DNA from: an uncultured Christensenella sp.
GTDB lineage: Bacteria > Bacillota > Clostridia > Christensenellales > Borkfalkiaceae
Direction of reading: 5' to 3'
Assembly: GCA_910587015.1 (NCBI GenBank)
Contig: CAJUME010000016.1
Span: forward strand, 1-64,000
Length of the DNA stretch: 64,000 bases
Position numbers and translations under genes: made by a program
The notes under the pieces: model-generated
The model's database searches: none
Told to the model about the DNA's origin: nothing
Seen by the model: the letters and a program-made list of their open reading frames with translations, nothing else
Shown here: in pieces, positions 27,518 to 37,062 of the stretch
Position numbering within the stretch: position 1 is the first letter of the stretch
How the letters are laid out: every line of letters starts with the position of its first letter

Positions 27518-28282
27518 TTACCGATAGGTTGAAGATACAGTCCCTTCCGCGGTACGATAGCAGTAAATTTCCCCGCACTGCTTTTTGTCCGCAGACAAGC
27601 CCATAAAGCAATCAAGCCCCGCGCTTATTTTTTCGTTTGCGTAAAAGCCGAAATCCAAAACCGTCAGCCTTACGCCGCATCTTAAATAAAAGCTTATTCC
27701 GTCATTAATCACCCCTATGCTTAAAACTGCCTTTTCGCAAACAGAGCGCAGAGAGCCGAACACATTTTCAAACGCCGCACAAGCCGCGGCAAGCTTATCG
27801 GAATATTGCAGCATATCTGCGGGCGCCGCGCCCTCAACCAGAAGATTCGGAATACCGTCCGGATTTATCGCCGCTTCTTCATTTTCCGCAACCCGCAACG
27901 GCGAGCCGCTTTCGTCATACACCGTATAAGCACCGCCGACGTCGGCACAATAAAACACTTCCTTATGCTCTTTAATGGTCACGTTAAGCGTGCAAGGATA
28001 AACCTTTTTGAATTCTGCAACGTAAAAATAATTGCCGTCGGACAAATCAGACTTCACCTTTTCCTCCGTAACCGAGGAAATAAGCTTGCCCTTTACGTTT
28101 TTAAGAATTGCGTTTTTGAATTCCGCAATCTTCGCCTGCGCCTCGTTGTCGGTTTTGCAGGTATAGCTGTACATTGTGACGTTTACGTTCCTCACGGCAA
28201 ATATCACCCCGACGCCTATTGCAACCGAAGCTAGCATAATAACGCATATAAATAAAACCGCAATTTTTCTTATGTATTTCAT
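27518..28282 (-). CDS. ftsQ: FtsQ/DivIB-like division protein
   Basis: 254 residues: short cytoplasmic N-terminus, one transmembrane helix (about 8-30), then an extracellular part with a POTRA-like segment containing KKVYPCTLNVTIKEHKEVFYC (stretch at about 95-117), typical of FtsQ/DivIB (the sequence pattern xxPxxLxVxIxExxP). It stabilises the divisome complex with FtsL and DivIC. Similarity beyond this motif is low; position between murA and ftsA supports the call. Confidence 0.8.
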   Translation of the reverse strand: MKYIRKIAVLFICVIMLASVAIGVGVIFAVRNVNVTMYSYTCKTDNEAQAKIAEFKNAILKNVKGKLISSVTEEKVKSDLSDGNYFYVAEFKKVYPCTLNVTIKEHKEVFYCADVGGAYTVYDESGSPLRVAENEEAAINPDGIPNLLVEGAAPADMLQYSDKLAAACAAFENVFGSLRSVCEKAVLSIGVINDGISFYLRCGVRLTVLDFGFYANEKISAGLDCFMGLSADKKQCGEIYCYRTAEGTVSSTYR

Positions 28283-28287
28283 TTAAC

Positions 28288-29544
28288 CTATACGGACAGC
28301 CTTACAATATCCCCGCCGAGCCGCCTCAGCTTATATTCGAAAGCGCCGTATCCCCTGTCTATATGTGAAATATCCAGAATTTCGCTTCTTCCCACTGCGG
28401 AAAGCGCCGCCGAAACAAGCGCCGCCCCGCCGCGTAAATCGTGCGCAACAAGCGTTGCGCCGTGGAACCTTTCCACCCCGCGCACAAAGGCGTTGCGATT
28501 TATCACCGTAATATCCGCACCCATTTTGCGAAGCTCGGGAACGTATTTGAAGCGGGTTTCAAACAAATTCTCCGTCACAATCGACTGCCCGCGGCAAATA
28601 CAGCACAACGCGGTCATCTGCGCCTGCAAATCGGTAGGAAAGCCCGGATACGGCTGGGTTTCGATACTCTTTACGGAAGTAAGCCTTCTGTTATTTTCCA
28701 AAACTATTTTATCATTATTTACGCGGATTTTGCAACCGTTTTCTCTAAGTTTATGTAAAAGCGAGCTTATATGCTCGGCGCAAGCCCGTTTAAGCTCTAC
28801 CTCTCCGCCGCACATTGCAGCCGCTATAAGAAAGGTTCCCGCCTCTATTCTGTCGGGTATTGGCAGATATTCGCAGCCGGAAAGCTCTTTTACGCCCTGC
28901 ACAACCACGGTGCCGCTGCCCGCTCCGCGCACCCTTGCGCCCATTGCGTTAAGAAATTTCTGCAAATCCTCTATTTCCGGCTCGCGGGCGGCGTTCTTTA
29001 TAACCGTCACGCCCTCCGCCTTTACCGCCGCAAGCATTATGTTTTCGGTTGCGCCCACGCTGGGGCAGTCAAGCATAATCTCGTTGCCCGTCAGCTTGTC
29101 GCATTTGCAGACTATATAGCCGTTTTCCTCCGTAATTTCCACACCAAGACGTTTAAGCCCCGTAAGATGTAAATCCACGGGGCGCAATCCTATATCGCAA
29201 CCGCCCGGATAGGCGATTTTTGCCATATGAAAACGCGAAATTACCGAGCCGAGCAGAAATACCGACGAGCGCAATTCATGCGCAAGCTCGCTGGGTATTT
29301 CGTAGCAGTCGGCCACGGAGCTGTCAATTATTAAATTATTGCCGCAGAATTCCGCCCGACAGCCGAGCCTTGAAAGAATTTTGACCATATTTCTGACGTC
29401 GGAAATATGCGGAACGTCTGCAATCGTTACCTTTCCGTCCGTTAGGACGGCGGCGGCAAGTATAGGAAGCACGGAATTTTTGGCAGTCTGAATGTCCACG
29501 CTTCCGTATAGCTTGTTTCCTCCGTTAATTATGTATTTTTCCAT
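28288..29544 (-). CDS. murA: UDP-N-acetylglucosamine 1-carboxyvinyltransferase
   Basis: First committed step of peptidoglycan synthesis; the target of fosfomycin. The frame is open to 29574, but the ATG at 29544 has GGGG 6-7 bp upstream and gives the canonical N-terminus MEKYIINGGNKLYGSV, so it is chosen (418 residues). The active-site cysteine is kept in YPGGCDIGLRPVDLH, hence fosfomycin sensitivity is expected in principle. Inserted between ftsW and ftsQ in the place usually held by murG/murB. Confidence 0.97.
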   Translation of the reverse strand: MEKYIINGGNKLYGSVDIQTAKNSVLPILAAAVLTDGKVTIADVPHISDVRNMVKILSRLGCRAEFCGNNLIIDSSVADCYEIPSELAHELRSSVFLLGSVISRFHMAKIAYPGGCDIGLRPVDLHLTGLKRLGVEITEENGYIVCKCDKLTGNEIMLDCPSVGATENIMLAAVKAEGVTVIKNAAREPEIEDLQKFLNAMGARVRGAGSGTVVVQGVKELSGCEYLPIPDRIEAGTFLIAAAMCGGEVELKRACAEHISSLLHKLRENGCKIRVNNDKIVLENNRRLTSVKSIETQPYPGFPTDLQAQMTALCCICRGQSIVTENLFETRFKYVPELRKMGADITVINRNAFVRGVERFHGATLVAHDLRGGAALVSAALSAVGRSEILDISHIDRGYGAFEYKLRRLGGDIVRLSV

Positions 29545-29604
29545 ATAAACCCCGAGTAGTAAAATATACTCCATTATATGGAAAATACCCGTCTTATGTT
29601 AATT

Positions 29605-30816
29605 TCAGCCCAGCGCCTCGGCATTGCTATTGCTTGAAATATTGTAAAGCACGCCCATAGACGCCATAGTAATTATAAGCGAAGTATTTCCGCTGCTGAT
29701 TAGCGGAAGCGGCAAGCCCGTTGGAGGTATTGTACCCGTAACAACAAGCGCATTTATTACAACCTGAATGCCGTAAACCATTGTAAAGCCCGCCGCAAGC
29801 AGAAAGCCGAACCGCTCGTTACAGTTTTTGGCTATTTTAAACCCGCGCCAGACTATAAATGCACAGCACGCAAAAAACAGCAAAAGCCCGATAAAGCCAA
29901 GCTCCTCGCCCATTATCGCAAGAATGAAATCGCTTTCGGCAAAGGGCAAAAAGCGGTATTTTTGCGTGGAATTGAACAGCCCCGTACCGAACAGTCCGCC
30001 GTTGCCGAGCGCGTATAACGACTGAATAAGCTGATAGCCTTCGTCCTTAGGCGAAGCCCACGGGTCTAAAAAGGCGCTTAAACGCTGTAAGCGGTACGGC
30101 TCTAAAATAATCAACACAGGCACTGCTATAACAAAGGGAATTAAAATAACTGCAAAGGTCTTTAAATTAGTGCCGCTTAAAAAAATTATTCCCAGCATAA
30201 GAAGCCCCACGCACATTGTTATAGACATGTTGGGCTCTATAATTATCAGCACGCAAAAGAGAATGCCCACGCCAAGCACAGGCAAAACGCCCTTAACCGT
30301 TTTGACTTTGTTATAGTTTTTTGCAAAATACGCCGCAGAAAACAGCGCAAAGGCGTATTTTGCTATTTCGGACGGCTGAATGGTCACTCCACCGAAGCCT
30401 ATCCAGCGGGTTGCGCCGTAATTTGTTATGCCGACATGCGGCACAAACACCAGCACAAGCAGAACGACCGAGATTATTATTGCGGCAAATCTGATTTTTG
30501 CAAGCTTTTTATAGGGCAGAAAGCTTGTTCCCACCATTGCCGCCGTGCCGAGCACTACGCCTATAAGCTGTTTTTTGACAAAATACAGCTTGTCGCCGTA
30601 CTGAACTCCGGCAGTGTAATAGCTTGCCGAATATATCATTAGGCAGCCGAAGCACGCCATTAAAAACACGCAAACTAAAAGCGGGATATCTCCCGCTTTT
30701 GTGTTTTTTCTGCGTTTTACCGCCGACCTTACGGCTTTTATCGGCTTTTCGGCGGTCGCGCCGCCGTCTGCAACCGCCTCGGGCGTTTTTTTGCGGCCCT
30801 TAAATATTTTCTTCAT
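29605..30816 (-). CDS. ftsW: Peptidoglycan glycosyltransferase FtsW
   Basis: SEDS-family septal glycan polymerase. 403 residues with about ten transmembrane helices after a basic 45-residue cytoplasmic N-terminus. Signature motifs: GATRWIGFGGVTIQPSEIAK and GTIPPTGLPLPLISSGNTS. Overlaps the end of murD by 17 bp. Partner of the class B PBP encoded in the same operon. Confidence 0.95.
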   Translation of the reverse strand: MKKIFKGRKKTPEAVADGGATAEKPIKAVRSAVKRRKNTKAGDIPLLVCVFLMACFGCLMIYSASYYTAGVQYGDKLYFVKKQLIGVVLGTAAMVGTSFLPYKKLAKIRFAAIIISVVLLVLVFVPHVGITNYGATRWIGFGGVTIQPSEIAKYAFALFSAAYFAKNYNKVKTVKGVLPVLGVGILFCVLIIIEPNMSITMCVGLLMLGIIFLSGTNLKTFAVILIPFVIAVPVLIILEPYRLQRLSAFLDPWASPKDEGYQLIQSLYALGNGGLFGTGLFNSTQKYRFLPFAESDFILAIMGEELGFIGLLLFFACCAFIVWRGFKIAKNCNERFGFLLAAGFTMVYGIQVVINALVVTGTIPPTGLPLPLISSGNTSLIITMASMGVLYNISSNSNAEALG

Positions 30817-32155
30817 TTATACCGTCCACTATTTCCTTAAAGGCTTTGCCGCGTTCCTCGTAGTTTGCAAAGCCGTCGAAGCTTGCGCTTGCGGGGCTTA
30901 ACAGCACGCTTTGACCGGGCTTTGCGATAAACGTTGCAAGCCGCACCGCGGTATTGAATTCCGAACACAGCGAAAAGCTTACAAAGCCCGCCTTTATTGC
31001 GGCGTTAAGCATTTTAAAGCGGTTTTCGCCGTAAATTACCGCGTGCACTACGGGGCTTGAGCTGAGCCCATGAAACAGCGGAGCATAATCCTCGCCCTTG
31101 TCCTTGCCGCCGAGCAGAATAATCGTAGGCTCCTGCATGGCCTGCGCCGCCTTCAACGCCGCATCTACGTTAGTGCCCTTGCTGTCGTCAATGTAGGTTA
31201 CGCCGTTTACCTCGCGGATTTTTTCTATGCGGTGGCTTACTCCCTTGAAGGCGCAGACTGCGTTTGCCGCAAGCCTTTTGTCCAGCCCTAAAATCCCCGC
31301 CGCCGCAATACACGCAAGCGCATTGTACACATTGTGCACCCCGCTTATGCTCATTTCGTTTACGTCAAGATACTTCTCGCCGTTGTAATACAGCCCGCCG
31401 TCCTGAAAATACGCTCCCTCCACCCTTGACTGGATAGAGAAGTACACAACCTTTGCCTTGGTGTTTTTTGCAAGCCCGCGTACAATTGGGTCATCGTAAT
31501 TCAGCACCGCATACTCGCTTTCGCGCAGGTTGCGCAGAAGCTTGGACTTTAAAAATATGTAATTCTCCATATTGTAATGGCGGTTTAGGTGGTCTTCCGT
31601 TATATTCGTTATGACTGCGATATGCGGACGGAGGCTTGTCAGCGTTTCAAGCTGAAAGGAGGATATTTCTATCACCGCAAAATCGTTAAAGCTTAACTCC
31701 TCCACCTCGCGGATAAGCGGGTTACCGTTGTTTCCGCATGCCACACTGTGCTGTCCGCAAGCGTTTATAACCTCGTTCAGCATAGAAACGGTTGTGGTTT
31801 TACCGTTTGTGCCCGTCACCGCAACGGCGGTTGCGCGCAGATACAGCGCGGCAAGCTCTTCCTCGCCGATAATAGCCTTACCGCGCTTTCTGAAAAACAC
31901 CGGCAGAGCGGTATCTATTGGAATACCGGGGCTAAGCACTAAAATATCGCACTTTTCCGCCGCGGCGTCGCAGTTTTCGGCAGTGACGATATGCGCGCCG
32001 AGACCGCGCAGCTCGGCATAGACCTTTGCGATATTATCGCTTACAACGTCATCGTAAACGTAGACCTCAGCACCGCGTTCAAGCAAAAAGCGGGCGCTGC
32101 CCTCACCCGAAACAGACATACCCGCTATAAAAAACCTTTGACCCTTGAAAAACAT
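30800..32155 (-). CDS. murD: UDP-N-acetylmuramoylalanine-D-glutamate ligase
   Basis: Adds D-Glu to UDP-MurNAc-L-Ala, using the D-Glu made by MurI nearby. 451 residues: N-terminal dinucleotide-like domain (GMSVSGEGSARFLLERGAEV), ATP loop AVTGTNGKTTTVSML (about 115), EISSFQLETL, DHLNRHYNMENY and C-terminal SHRIEKIREVNGVTYIDDSKGTN (about 295-317). Between mraY and ftsW in the standard dcw order. Confidence 0.97.
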   Translation of the reverse strand: MFFKGQRFFIAGMSVSGEGSARFLLERGAEVYVYDDVVSDNIAKVYAELRGLGAHIVTAENCDAAAEKCDILVLSPGIPIDTALPVFFRKRGKAIIGEEELAALYLRATAVAVTGTNGKTTTVSMLNEVINACGQHSVACGNNGNPLIREVEELSFNDFAVIEISSFQLETLTSLRPHIAVITNITEDHLNRHYNMENYIFLKSKLLRNLRESEYAVLNYDDPIVRGLAKNTKAKVVYFSIQSRVEGAYFQDGGLYYNGEKYLDVNEMSISGVHNVYNALACIAAAGILGLDKRLAANAVCAFKGVSHRIEKIREVNGVTYIDDSKGTNVDAALKAAQAMQEPTIILLGGKDKGEDYAPLFHGLSSSPVVHAVIYGENRFKMLNAAIKAGFVSFSLCSEFNTAVRLATFIAKPGQSVLLSPASASFDGFANYEERGKAFKEIVDGINEENI

Positions 32156-32161
32156 TTTACC

Positions 32162-33106
32162 TCACACAAATATCAAGCATAATATTCCGACTAAGGCGGT
32201 GAGTGTAAAATATGCATAGGAAATTTTACTTTCCGAATACCCCTTCATCTGAAAATGATGATGAACGGGAGCCATTAAAAACACTCGCCTCCTTGTCCGT
32301 TTATAGTATATGACTTGTACAATTACGGATATTCCTGAAATTACGAACATTATTCCGAGCAGCGGAATATATAAAGAGTTACCCGAAAACACGGAAAGAC
32401 ATGCTATAAGCCCGCCGAGCGCAAGCGAGCCGGTATCGCCCATAAAAATAGAAGCCTTACTGCCGTTGAAAACAAGGAACGCGCCCACCGCGCCTGCCGC
32501 AATAAAGCACAATACGGAAAAATCCGCATTCTGCAAGCAAAGCATTATACCAAGCACAAGCAGATAGGCACAGCTTGTCCCGCCCGCAAGCCCGTCAAGC
32601 CCGTCGGTAAGATTGACGCAGTTGACGGTTGCAAGGAATATGAAAATAACAAGCGGAATAATTCCCCATTTTATATCAAAGGCAAAGCCGCCGCCGAAGG
32701 GCACGTACAAATTTGTATGTCCGTTCATATAGCAGTAGACTGCCGCAACCGAAGCGATTGCAAGCTGGAATAAAATTTTCTGATAGGGCTTTAAGCCCTC
32801 GTTTTCCTTGCGGTGAATTTTTAAAAAATCGTCTAAAAAGCCTACAACGGTGAAGCCCGCTGTTATCGCAAGCGTAAGGTTTACTCTTCCATAGGAAAAG
32901 CCGCAAAAGCACATTCCTACGATTATAATTGCCGCTATAAAGGCAAGCCCGCCCATTGTGGGCGTGCCGTTTTTGCTTTTATGCTCCTTAACGTATCCAA
33001 GAATGTACTGCCCCGCCTTCAGGCGTTTCAAAAGCGGTTTTATTATAAGCAACAGCACAAAGGACGCGGCAAACGCGCACAATATTCCGATAAAAATGTT
33101 TTTCAT
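32162..33106 (-). CDS. mraY: Phospho-N-acetylmuramoyl-pentapeptide transferase
   Basis: Moves phospho-MurNAc-pentapeptide to undecaprenyl phosphate to form lipid I. 314 residues, about ten transmembrane helices; conserved GTPTMGGLAFI, DDFLKIHRKENEGL, the catalytic NLTDGLDGLAGG and the C-terminal PVHHHFQMKG loop. Lies 9 bp after murE; no murF is found between them, unlike many dcw clusters. Confidence 0.97.
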   Translation of the reverse strand: MKNIFIGILCAFAASFVLLLIIKPLLKRLKAGQYILGYVKEHKSKNGTPTMGGLAFIAAIIIVGMCFCGFSYGRVNLTLAITAGFTVVGFLDDFLKIHRKENEGLKPYQKILFQLAIASVAAVYCYMNGHTNLYVPFGGGFAFDIKWGIIPLVIFIFLATVNCVNLTDGLDGLAGGTSCAYLLVLGIMLCLQNADFSVLCFIAAGAVGAFLVFNGSKASIFMGDTGSLALGGLIACLSVFSGNSLYIPLLGIMFVISGISVIVQVIYYKRTRRRVFLMAPVHHHFQMKGYSESKISYAYFTLTALVGILCLIFV

Positions 33107-33115
33107 TGAATTCCG

Positions 33116-34558
33116 CTAACCGCCGATTATGTTTTTTATTATCGTATTGTCGTTATAGCTGTGTTTTATACCCGCAATCTCCTGATACTGCTCTCCGCCC
33201 TTGCCCGCTACAAGCAGAATATCGTCCGCAGAAAGCAATCCTATCGCGTACTCGGTTGCAATATCGCGCTCGCTTACCGTTACATACGCCTTGCCGCTGA
33301 GCTTAACACCCTGCTCTATCTCCGTAATGATGTCGTAAGGGTCCTCGTAACGCGGATTGTCGGAGGTAATTATAATAAAATCAGCATACTTTGCCGCAAC
33401 CGCACCCATAACGGGGCGCTTTGTTCTGTCGCGGTTGCCGCCGCAGCCGAAAAGACAAAAAAGCCTGCCCTTACAAAGCTTTTTAAGAGCCTGCAAGGAT
33501 TTTTCAAGCCCGTCGGGAGTATGCGCAAAATCGACGAATATGTCCGCGCCGTTGTATTTTGCAACGTGCTCCAAACGTCCTGCAACGCTTTTAACACTAT
33601 TAAGTCCCTTTGCTATCACGTTAATTTTTATTCCGAAAATTTTTGCGCACGCCGCGGCCGCCATTGCGTTGTAAACGTTATGTATGGCGGGCAGGCACAG
33701 CTTTATTTCGTAAAGCTCGTCCGAAAGATTTAAAACAAACGCGGTTCCGTCTAAATTTTCATGAATGTCCACGGCAAACACGTCAGCGGGGTTTTCTATT
33801 CCGTAGCTTATCGCGCCGCGAACTTCGGAAATCAGCTCAACGCCCAGCCTGTCATCGGAATTGATAACGGCGCGTTTGCAGCGCCCGTCCTTAAACAACA
33901 GCTTTTTACAGCGGGCATAATCTTTCATATTTCCGAAAAAGTCAAGATGGTCCTGCGTGCAGTTTGTAAAAATGCCCGCTTCAAAGGTAAGTCCGTTTAT
34001 TTTATCGAAATAGAGGGCGTGCGCCGAAACCTCCATAAAGACGTACTCCACGCCCGCCGCAAGCATATCCGCAAATACGGAATGCAAAAAAATCGGGTCG
34101 GGTGTGGTAAGCTCGGGCGCGATAAATTTGCCGCAGTACTCTATGCCGAGCGTGCCTATAACTCCCGCGCTTTTGCCCGCCGCCTTAAAAATGCCAGCAA
34201 GCATATGCGTTATGGTAGTTTTGCCGTTCGTACCCGTAACCGCGACAAGCTTCAATTTTTTATCGGCGTAGCCGTAAAAGGCGCGCGCCGCAGGCGCAAT
34301 CTGCCCTCTGCCGTCCCGCGTAATAATTTGCACGGCGGCACAGCCTTCAATCGGTCTTTCGCATATCACCGCAACCGCGCCGCCATTAATTGCCTCGGAT
34401 ATATCCCCGTGCGAATCGTGTTTTCCGCCCTTGTATGCAAAAAACAAATCGCCCCTTTTCACAAGTCTGCTGTCCGTACAAAGCCCGCTTATTTCAACCT
34501 CGGTATTGCCGTTTATTTTATCGTAATTTACACTGTTTAAAAGTTCGTTAAGCTTCAT
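33116..34558 (-). CDS. murE: UDP-MurNAc-tripeptide synthetase, meso-DAP type
   Basis: Adds the third stem-peptide residue. 480 residues: ATP loop VTGTNGKTTITHML (about 112), VMEVSAHAL, DHLDFFGNM, and the substrate-selecting motif SDNPRYEDP near residue 400. DNPR is the established marker for meso-diaminopimelate, so the wall should be of the DAP type, which makes the fate of DapF activity in this genome relevant. It directly follows the PBP gene (stop and start adjacent). Confidence 0.97.
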   Translation of the reverse strand: MKLNELLNSVNYDKINGNTEVEISGLCTDSRLVKRGDLFFAYKGGKHDSHGDISEAINGGAVAVICERPIEGCAAVQIITRDGRGQIAPAARAFYGYADKKLKLVAVTGTNGKTTITHMLAGIFKAAGKSAGVIGTLGIEYCGKFIAPELTTPDPIFLHSVFADMLAAGVEYVFMEVSAHALYFDKINGLTFEAGIFTNCTQDHLDFFGNMKDYARCKKLLFKDGRCKRAVINSDDRLGVELISEVRGAISYGIENPADVFAVDIHENLDGTAFVLNLSDELYEIKLCLPAIHNVYNAMAAAACAKIFGIKINVIAKGLNSVKSVAGRLEHVAKYNGADIFVDFAHTPDGLEKSLQALKKLCKGRLFCLFGCGGNRDRTKRPVMGAVAAKYADFIIITSDNPRYEDPYDIITEIEQGVKLSGKAYVTVSERDIATEYAIGLLSADDILLVAGKGGEQYQEIAGIKHSYNDNTIIKNIIGG

Positions 34559-36247
34559 TTATTCGTACCGTTCTATGTTTTTTAACCTGATAATATCCTC
34601 AAAAATTTCCTTTGCAACGGGCGCGGCAACGGCGCTGCCGTAATACGTTCCCTGCGGCTCGTCTACAATGATAAGCGCAAGATATTCGGGCTTGTTAGCG
34701 GGGAAAAAGCCCGCAAAAGAGGAAACGTATTTGCCGCTTGCAACGTGTCCGTCCTCGTACTTTTGCGCGGTCCCCGTTTTTCCGCCCACCTTATAGCCCT
34801 CTATATATGCGTGCTTGCCGCTGCCCTCTGTCACAACGCCTTCGAGCATTGTCCCGAGAATTGCAGACGCCTCCTCGCTTATTGCCTTATTTTTAAGCAC
34901 GGGCTCGTTTTCGGAAACGGTTTTGCCGTCTGCGGAAACAATGCTCTTCAACAAATGCGGAATATAGTAGTTACCGCCGTTCACAGCCGCGGCAATAGCG
35001 CATGCAAGCTGAATGCCCGTAACCGCAATCGTCTGTCCGAAGCCTATACGCGCAAGGTCGCAGTCCCTTACCGCTGTTTGCGGCACAAGCATACCCAACG
35101 CCTCACCGTTGAAGTCCAGTCCCGTAACGTTACCGAAGCCGAAGGCCGATAGATAATTATAAAAATTCTCACTGCCAAGAGAAAGAGCAATGTCCGTAAA
35201 GCACGGGTTGCAGCTGTTGTTTAGTGCTTCGGCAAGAGTCTGGTTCTGGTGTCTGCCGTTGGAATGGTCTGCCCAACACTTGATTTTTGTGCCGTCTACC
35301 GTTCGCGTGCGGCTGCCGTTGAACACATAGGAGTTTGAAAAGGCCTTTTTATTGCCCCTTAAATGCTCTTCGATATTCGCGGCGGCGGTAACCACCTTGA
35401 AGGTTGAACCGGGCTCGTAAATGTCGCTTACGATACAGTTTCGGGAAAGCAAATTAAGCGTATCGGTATCGTCGCGCGGCACGTTGTTCAGGTCGTAGGA
35501 CGGATAGTTAACCATAGCAAGAATATCGAAATTCTGCGGATTAAGCACCACGCACGAGACCGATTTTGCCTTACTGCTGTTGTAAACGTTCTTCATGGCG
35601 TTTTCGGCCGCAAGCTGAATATCCATGTCTATTGTCAGCCGTATTTCGTCGCCCGCCTTTGCCTCGCGGTATACTACCACGGGCTTTTCTGTTTCTATAC
35701 CGACGATATCGGTGGTGTATGTAATTTCGCCGTTGGTTCCGCCGAGCACGGTATTATAGAACTTTTCCACTCCCGAAATGCCGGAGCCGTCCGACGAGGT
35801 AAAGCCCAAAACCTGACAAAGCGCCTCGTTATAGGTGTATCTGCGGGTGTTATCGCGCGAATAATACACACCCGAAAGGTTATAGGCTACAAGCTTTTCT
35901 ATGCTTTCCTTGCCGACTTGCCTTGCAACGGTCACCTCGGAAATCTTTCCGCCCTCTATTTTTTTGAGTATTTCCTGCGCATCGAGCGAAAATATCCCTC
36001 CGAGTATTGCCGACGTATATTCGGCGTCCTTTACAGCATTCGGACGCAAAAATACGCTGTAAGTGGTTTGGTTGCCCGCAAGCACCACGCCGTTTCTGTC
36101 GGAAATTATTCCCCTTGACGCGATTACGGGAATTTCTCTGTTCCACTGGTCGGAGGCGCGCAGCTTCAAATCGGAGCCCCACGCTATCTGCACATAAAGC
36201 AGTCTTGCCGCTATTATGCAAAAAATAAAGGTTATTGCCAATGCCAT
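34559..36247 (-). CDS. Class B penicillin-binding protein (FtsI/SpoVD type)
   Basis: Septal transpeptidase. Active-site motifs: PGSTFKVV (SxxK, about 285), SCNPCF (SxN) and GGKTGTAQ (KTG). N-terminal membrane helix MALAITFIFCIIAARLLYV. ATG 36247 (GAGG 9 bp upstream) or TTG 36253 are the only standard starts, but the same frame stays open back to the stop of the upstream gene at 36335 and encodes SVTVLQKRLL, which matches the conserved N-terminus of SpoVD. A GGGGG stretch (36317-36321) precedes ATT/ATA codons there, so the true start may be a non-AUG codon near 36305-36313. No PASTA domains are seen at the C-terminus. Confidence 0.9.
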   Translation of the reverse strand: MALAITFIFCIIAARLLYVQIAWGSDLKLRASDQWNREIPVIASRGIISDRNGVVLAGNQTTYSVFLRPNAVKDAEYTSAILGGIFSLDAQEILKKIEGGKISEVTVARQVGKESIEKLVAYNLSGVYYSRDNTRRYTYNEALCQVLGFTSSDGSGISGVEKFYNTVLGGTNGEITYTTDIVGIETEKPVVVYREAKAGDEIRLTIDMDIQLAAENAMKNVYNSSKAKSVSCVVLNPQNFDILAMVNYPSYDLNNVPRDDTDTLNLLSRNCIVSDIYEPGSTFKVVTAAANIEEHLRGNKKAFSNSYVFNGSRTRTVDGTKIKCWADHSNGRHQNQTLAEALNNSCNPCFTDIALSLGSENFYNYLSAFGFGNVTGLDFNGEALGMLVPQTAVRDCDLARIGFGQTIAVTGIQLACAIAAAVNGGNYYIPHLLKSIVSADGKTVSENEPVLKNKAISEEASAILGTMLEGVVTEGSGKHAYIEGYKVGGKTGTAQKYEDGHVASGKYVSSFAGFFPANKPEYLALIIVDEPQGTYYGSAVAAPVAKEIFEDIIRLKNIERYE

Positions 36248-36334
36248 TGACAATAACCTCTTTTGTAAAACCGTTACGGAAAAACCCGTGCTATTTATTT
36301 TTTTAATTATAATTGACCCCCGAATATGCTTTGT

Positions 36335-37042
36335 TTAACTGATTTTTATCATATTGTTAAATTGTGCAAATTCTTCTACCTTTTCAAAAATATTCATTTT
36401 GAAATCGTCTACCTGTCCGCTTATACCGGAGTACGCTCTTGTTACGTCCGTCAAAGACGATTGAAGAGAACCTATATCGCTGTTAAGGTTGGAAATAATT
36501 GCCGAGTTGATTATTATCAGTGCAAACAACGCAACGATAACGCTTACCACGACCGCGATTATTATCTTTTCCTTTTTGCTCAGTCTTGTGCGCTTTTCCG
36601 CGCTGACGTTATTTATTTTGCCCTCTTCAACCGTGTTCCGTATAGCCGCCGACTGATACTGTATGGTTGTGGGCGTGGGACGCAAATCCTCGTTCTCCTC
36701 TTCCTCGGGCTGCGCATTTTCCTGCACAGTCTGTACCGTTCTGCGGTTAAGCGGGTTGTCGGCACGGAAAAGCACCGAATCCGCTCTTGCGTTTTCAACA
36801 AGGTAGGGCTTGTTGACCGTTACCTCTGCGGCGGGAGCCGTTATAGAAGGCTCGTACGAAACCGCGGGTGCGACAGCTGCCGCTGTCTGACATTCGTTTC
36901 TGCCAAGCAAATCGTCGAGCTTTACGTCGGGATTGATAAGCATAGCATAATTCGATTTTATGCGTGAATTATGTACTTCGTCCGCTCTTTTAAGCGCATT
37001 GGCGGAATTTATTTTTTCTCTCTCTATAACTGCAACTGCCAT
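36335..37042 (-). CDS. ftsL: FtsL-like bitopic division protein with long cytoplasmic N-terminus
   Basis: Not recognisable by motif, but topology and place (between rsmH and the class B PBP) fit FtsL. 235 residues: about 155 residues of charged, low-complexity N-terminus, one transmembrane helix (about 159-178, IIIAVVVSVIVALFALIIIN) and a short extracellular coiled-coil-like tail of about 55 residues (SNLNSDIGSLQSSLTDV). Typical FtsL proteins have under 60 cytoplasmic residues, so the extension is unusual. RBS GGAG ahead of the ATG. Confidence 0.7.
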   Translation of the reverse strand: MAVAVIEREKINSANALKRADEVHNSRIKSNYAMLINPDVKLDDLLGRNECQTAAAVAPAVSYEPSITAPAAEVTVNKPYLVENARADSVLFRADNPLNRRTVQTVQENAQPEEEENEDLRPTPTTIQYQSAAIRNTVEEGKINNVSAEKRTRLSKKEKIIIAVVVSVIVALFALIIINSAIISNLNSDIGSLQSSLTDVTRAYSGISGQVDDFKMNIFEKVEEFAQFNNMIKIS

Positions 37043-37062
37043 TTTTTCTCCTTATCTCATTT

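Noticed and set aside
33761..34540. 259-codon open frame antisense to murE
   Set aside because: Antisense to a clear MurE gene; no start signal.
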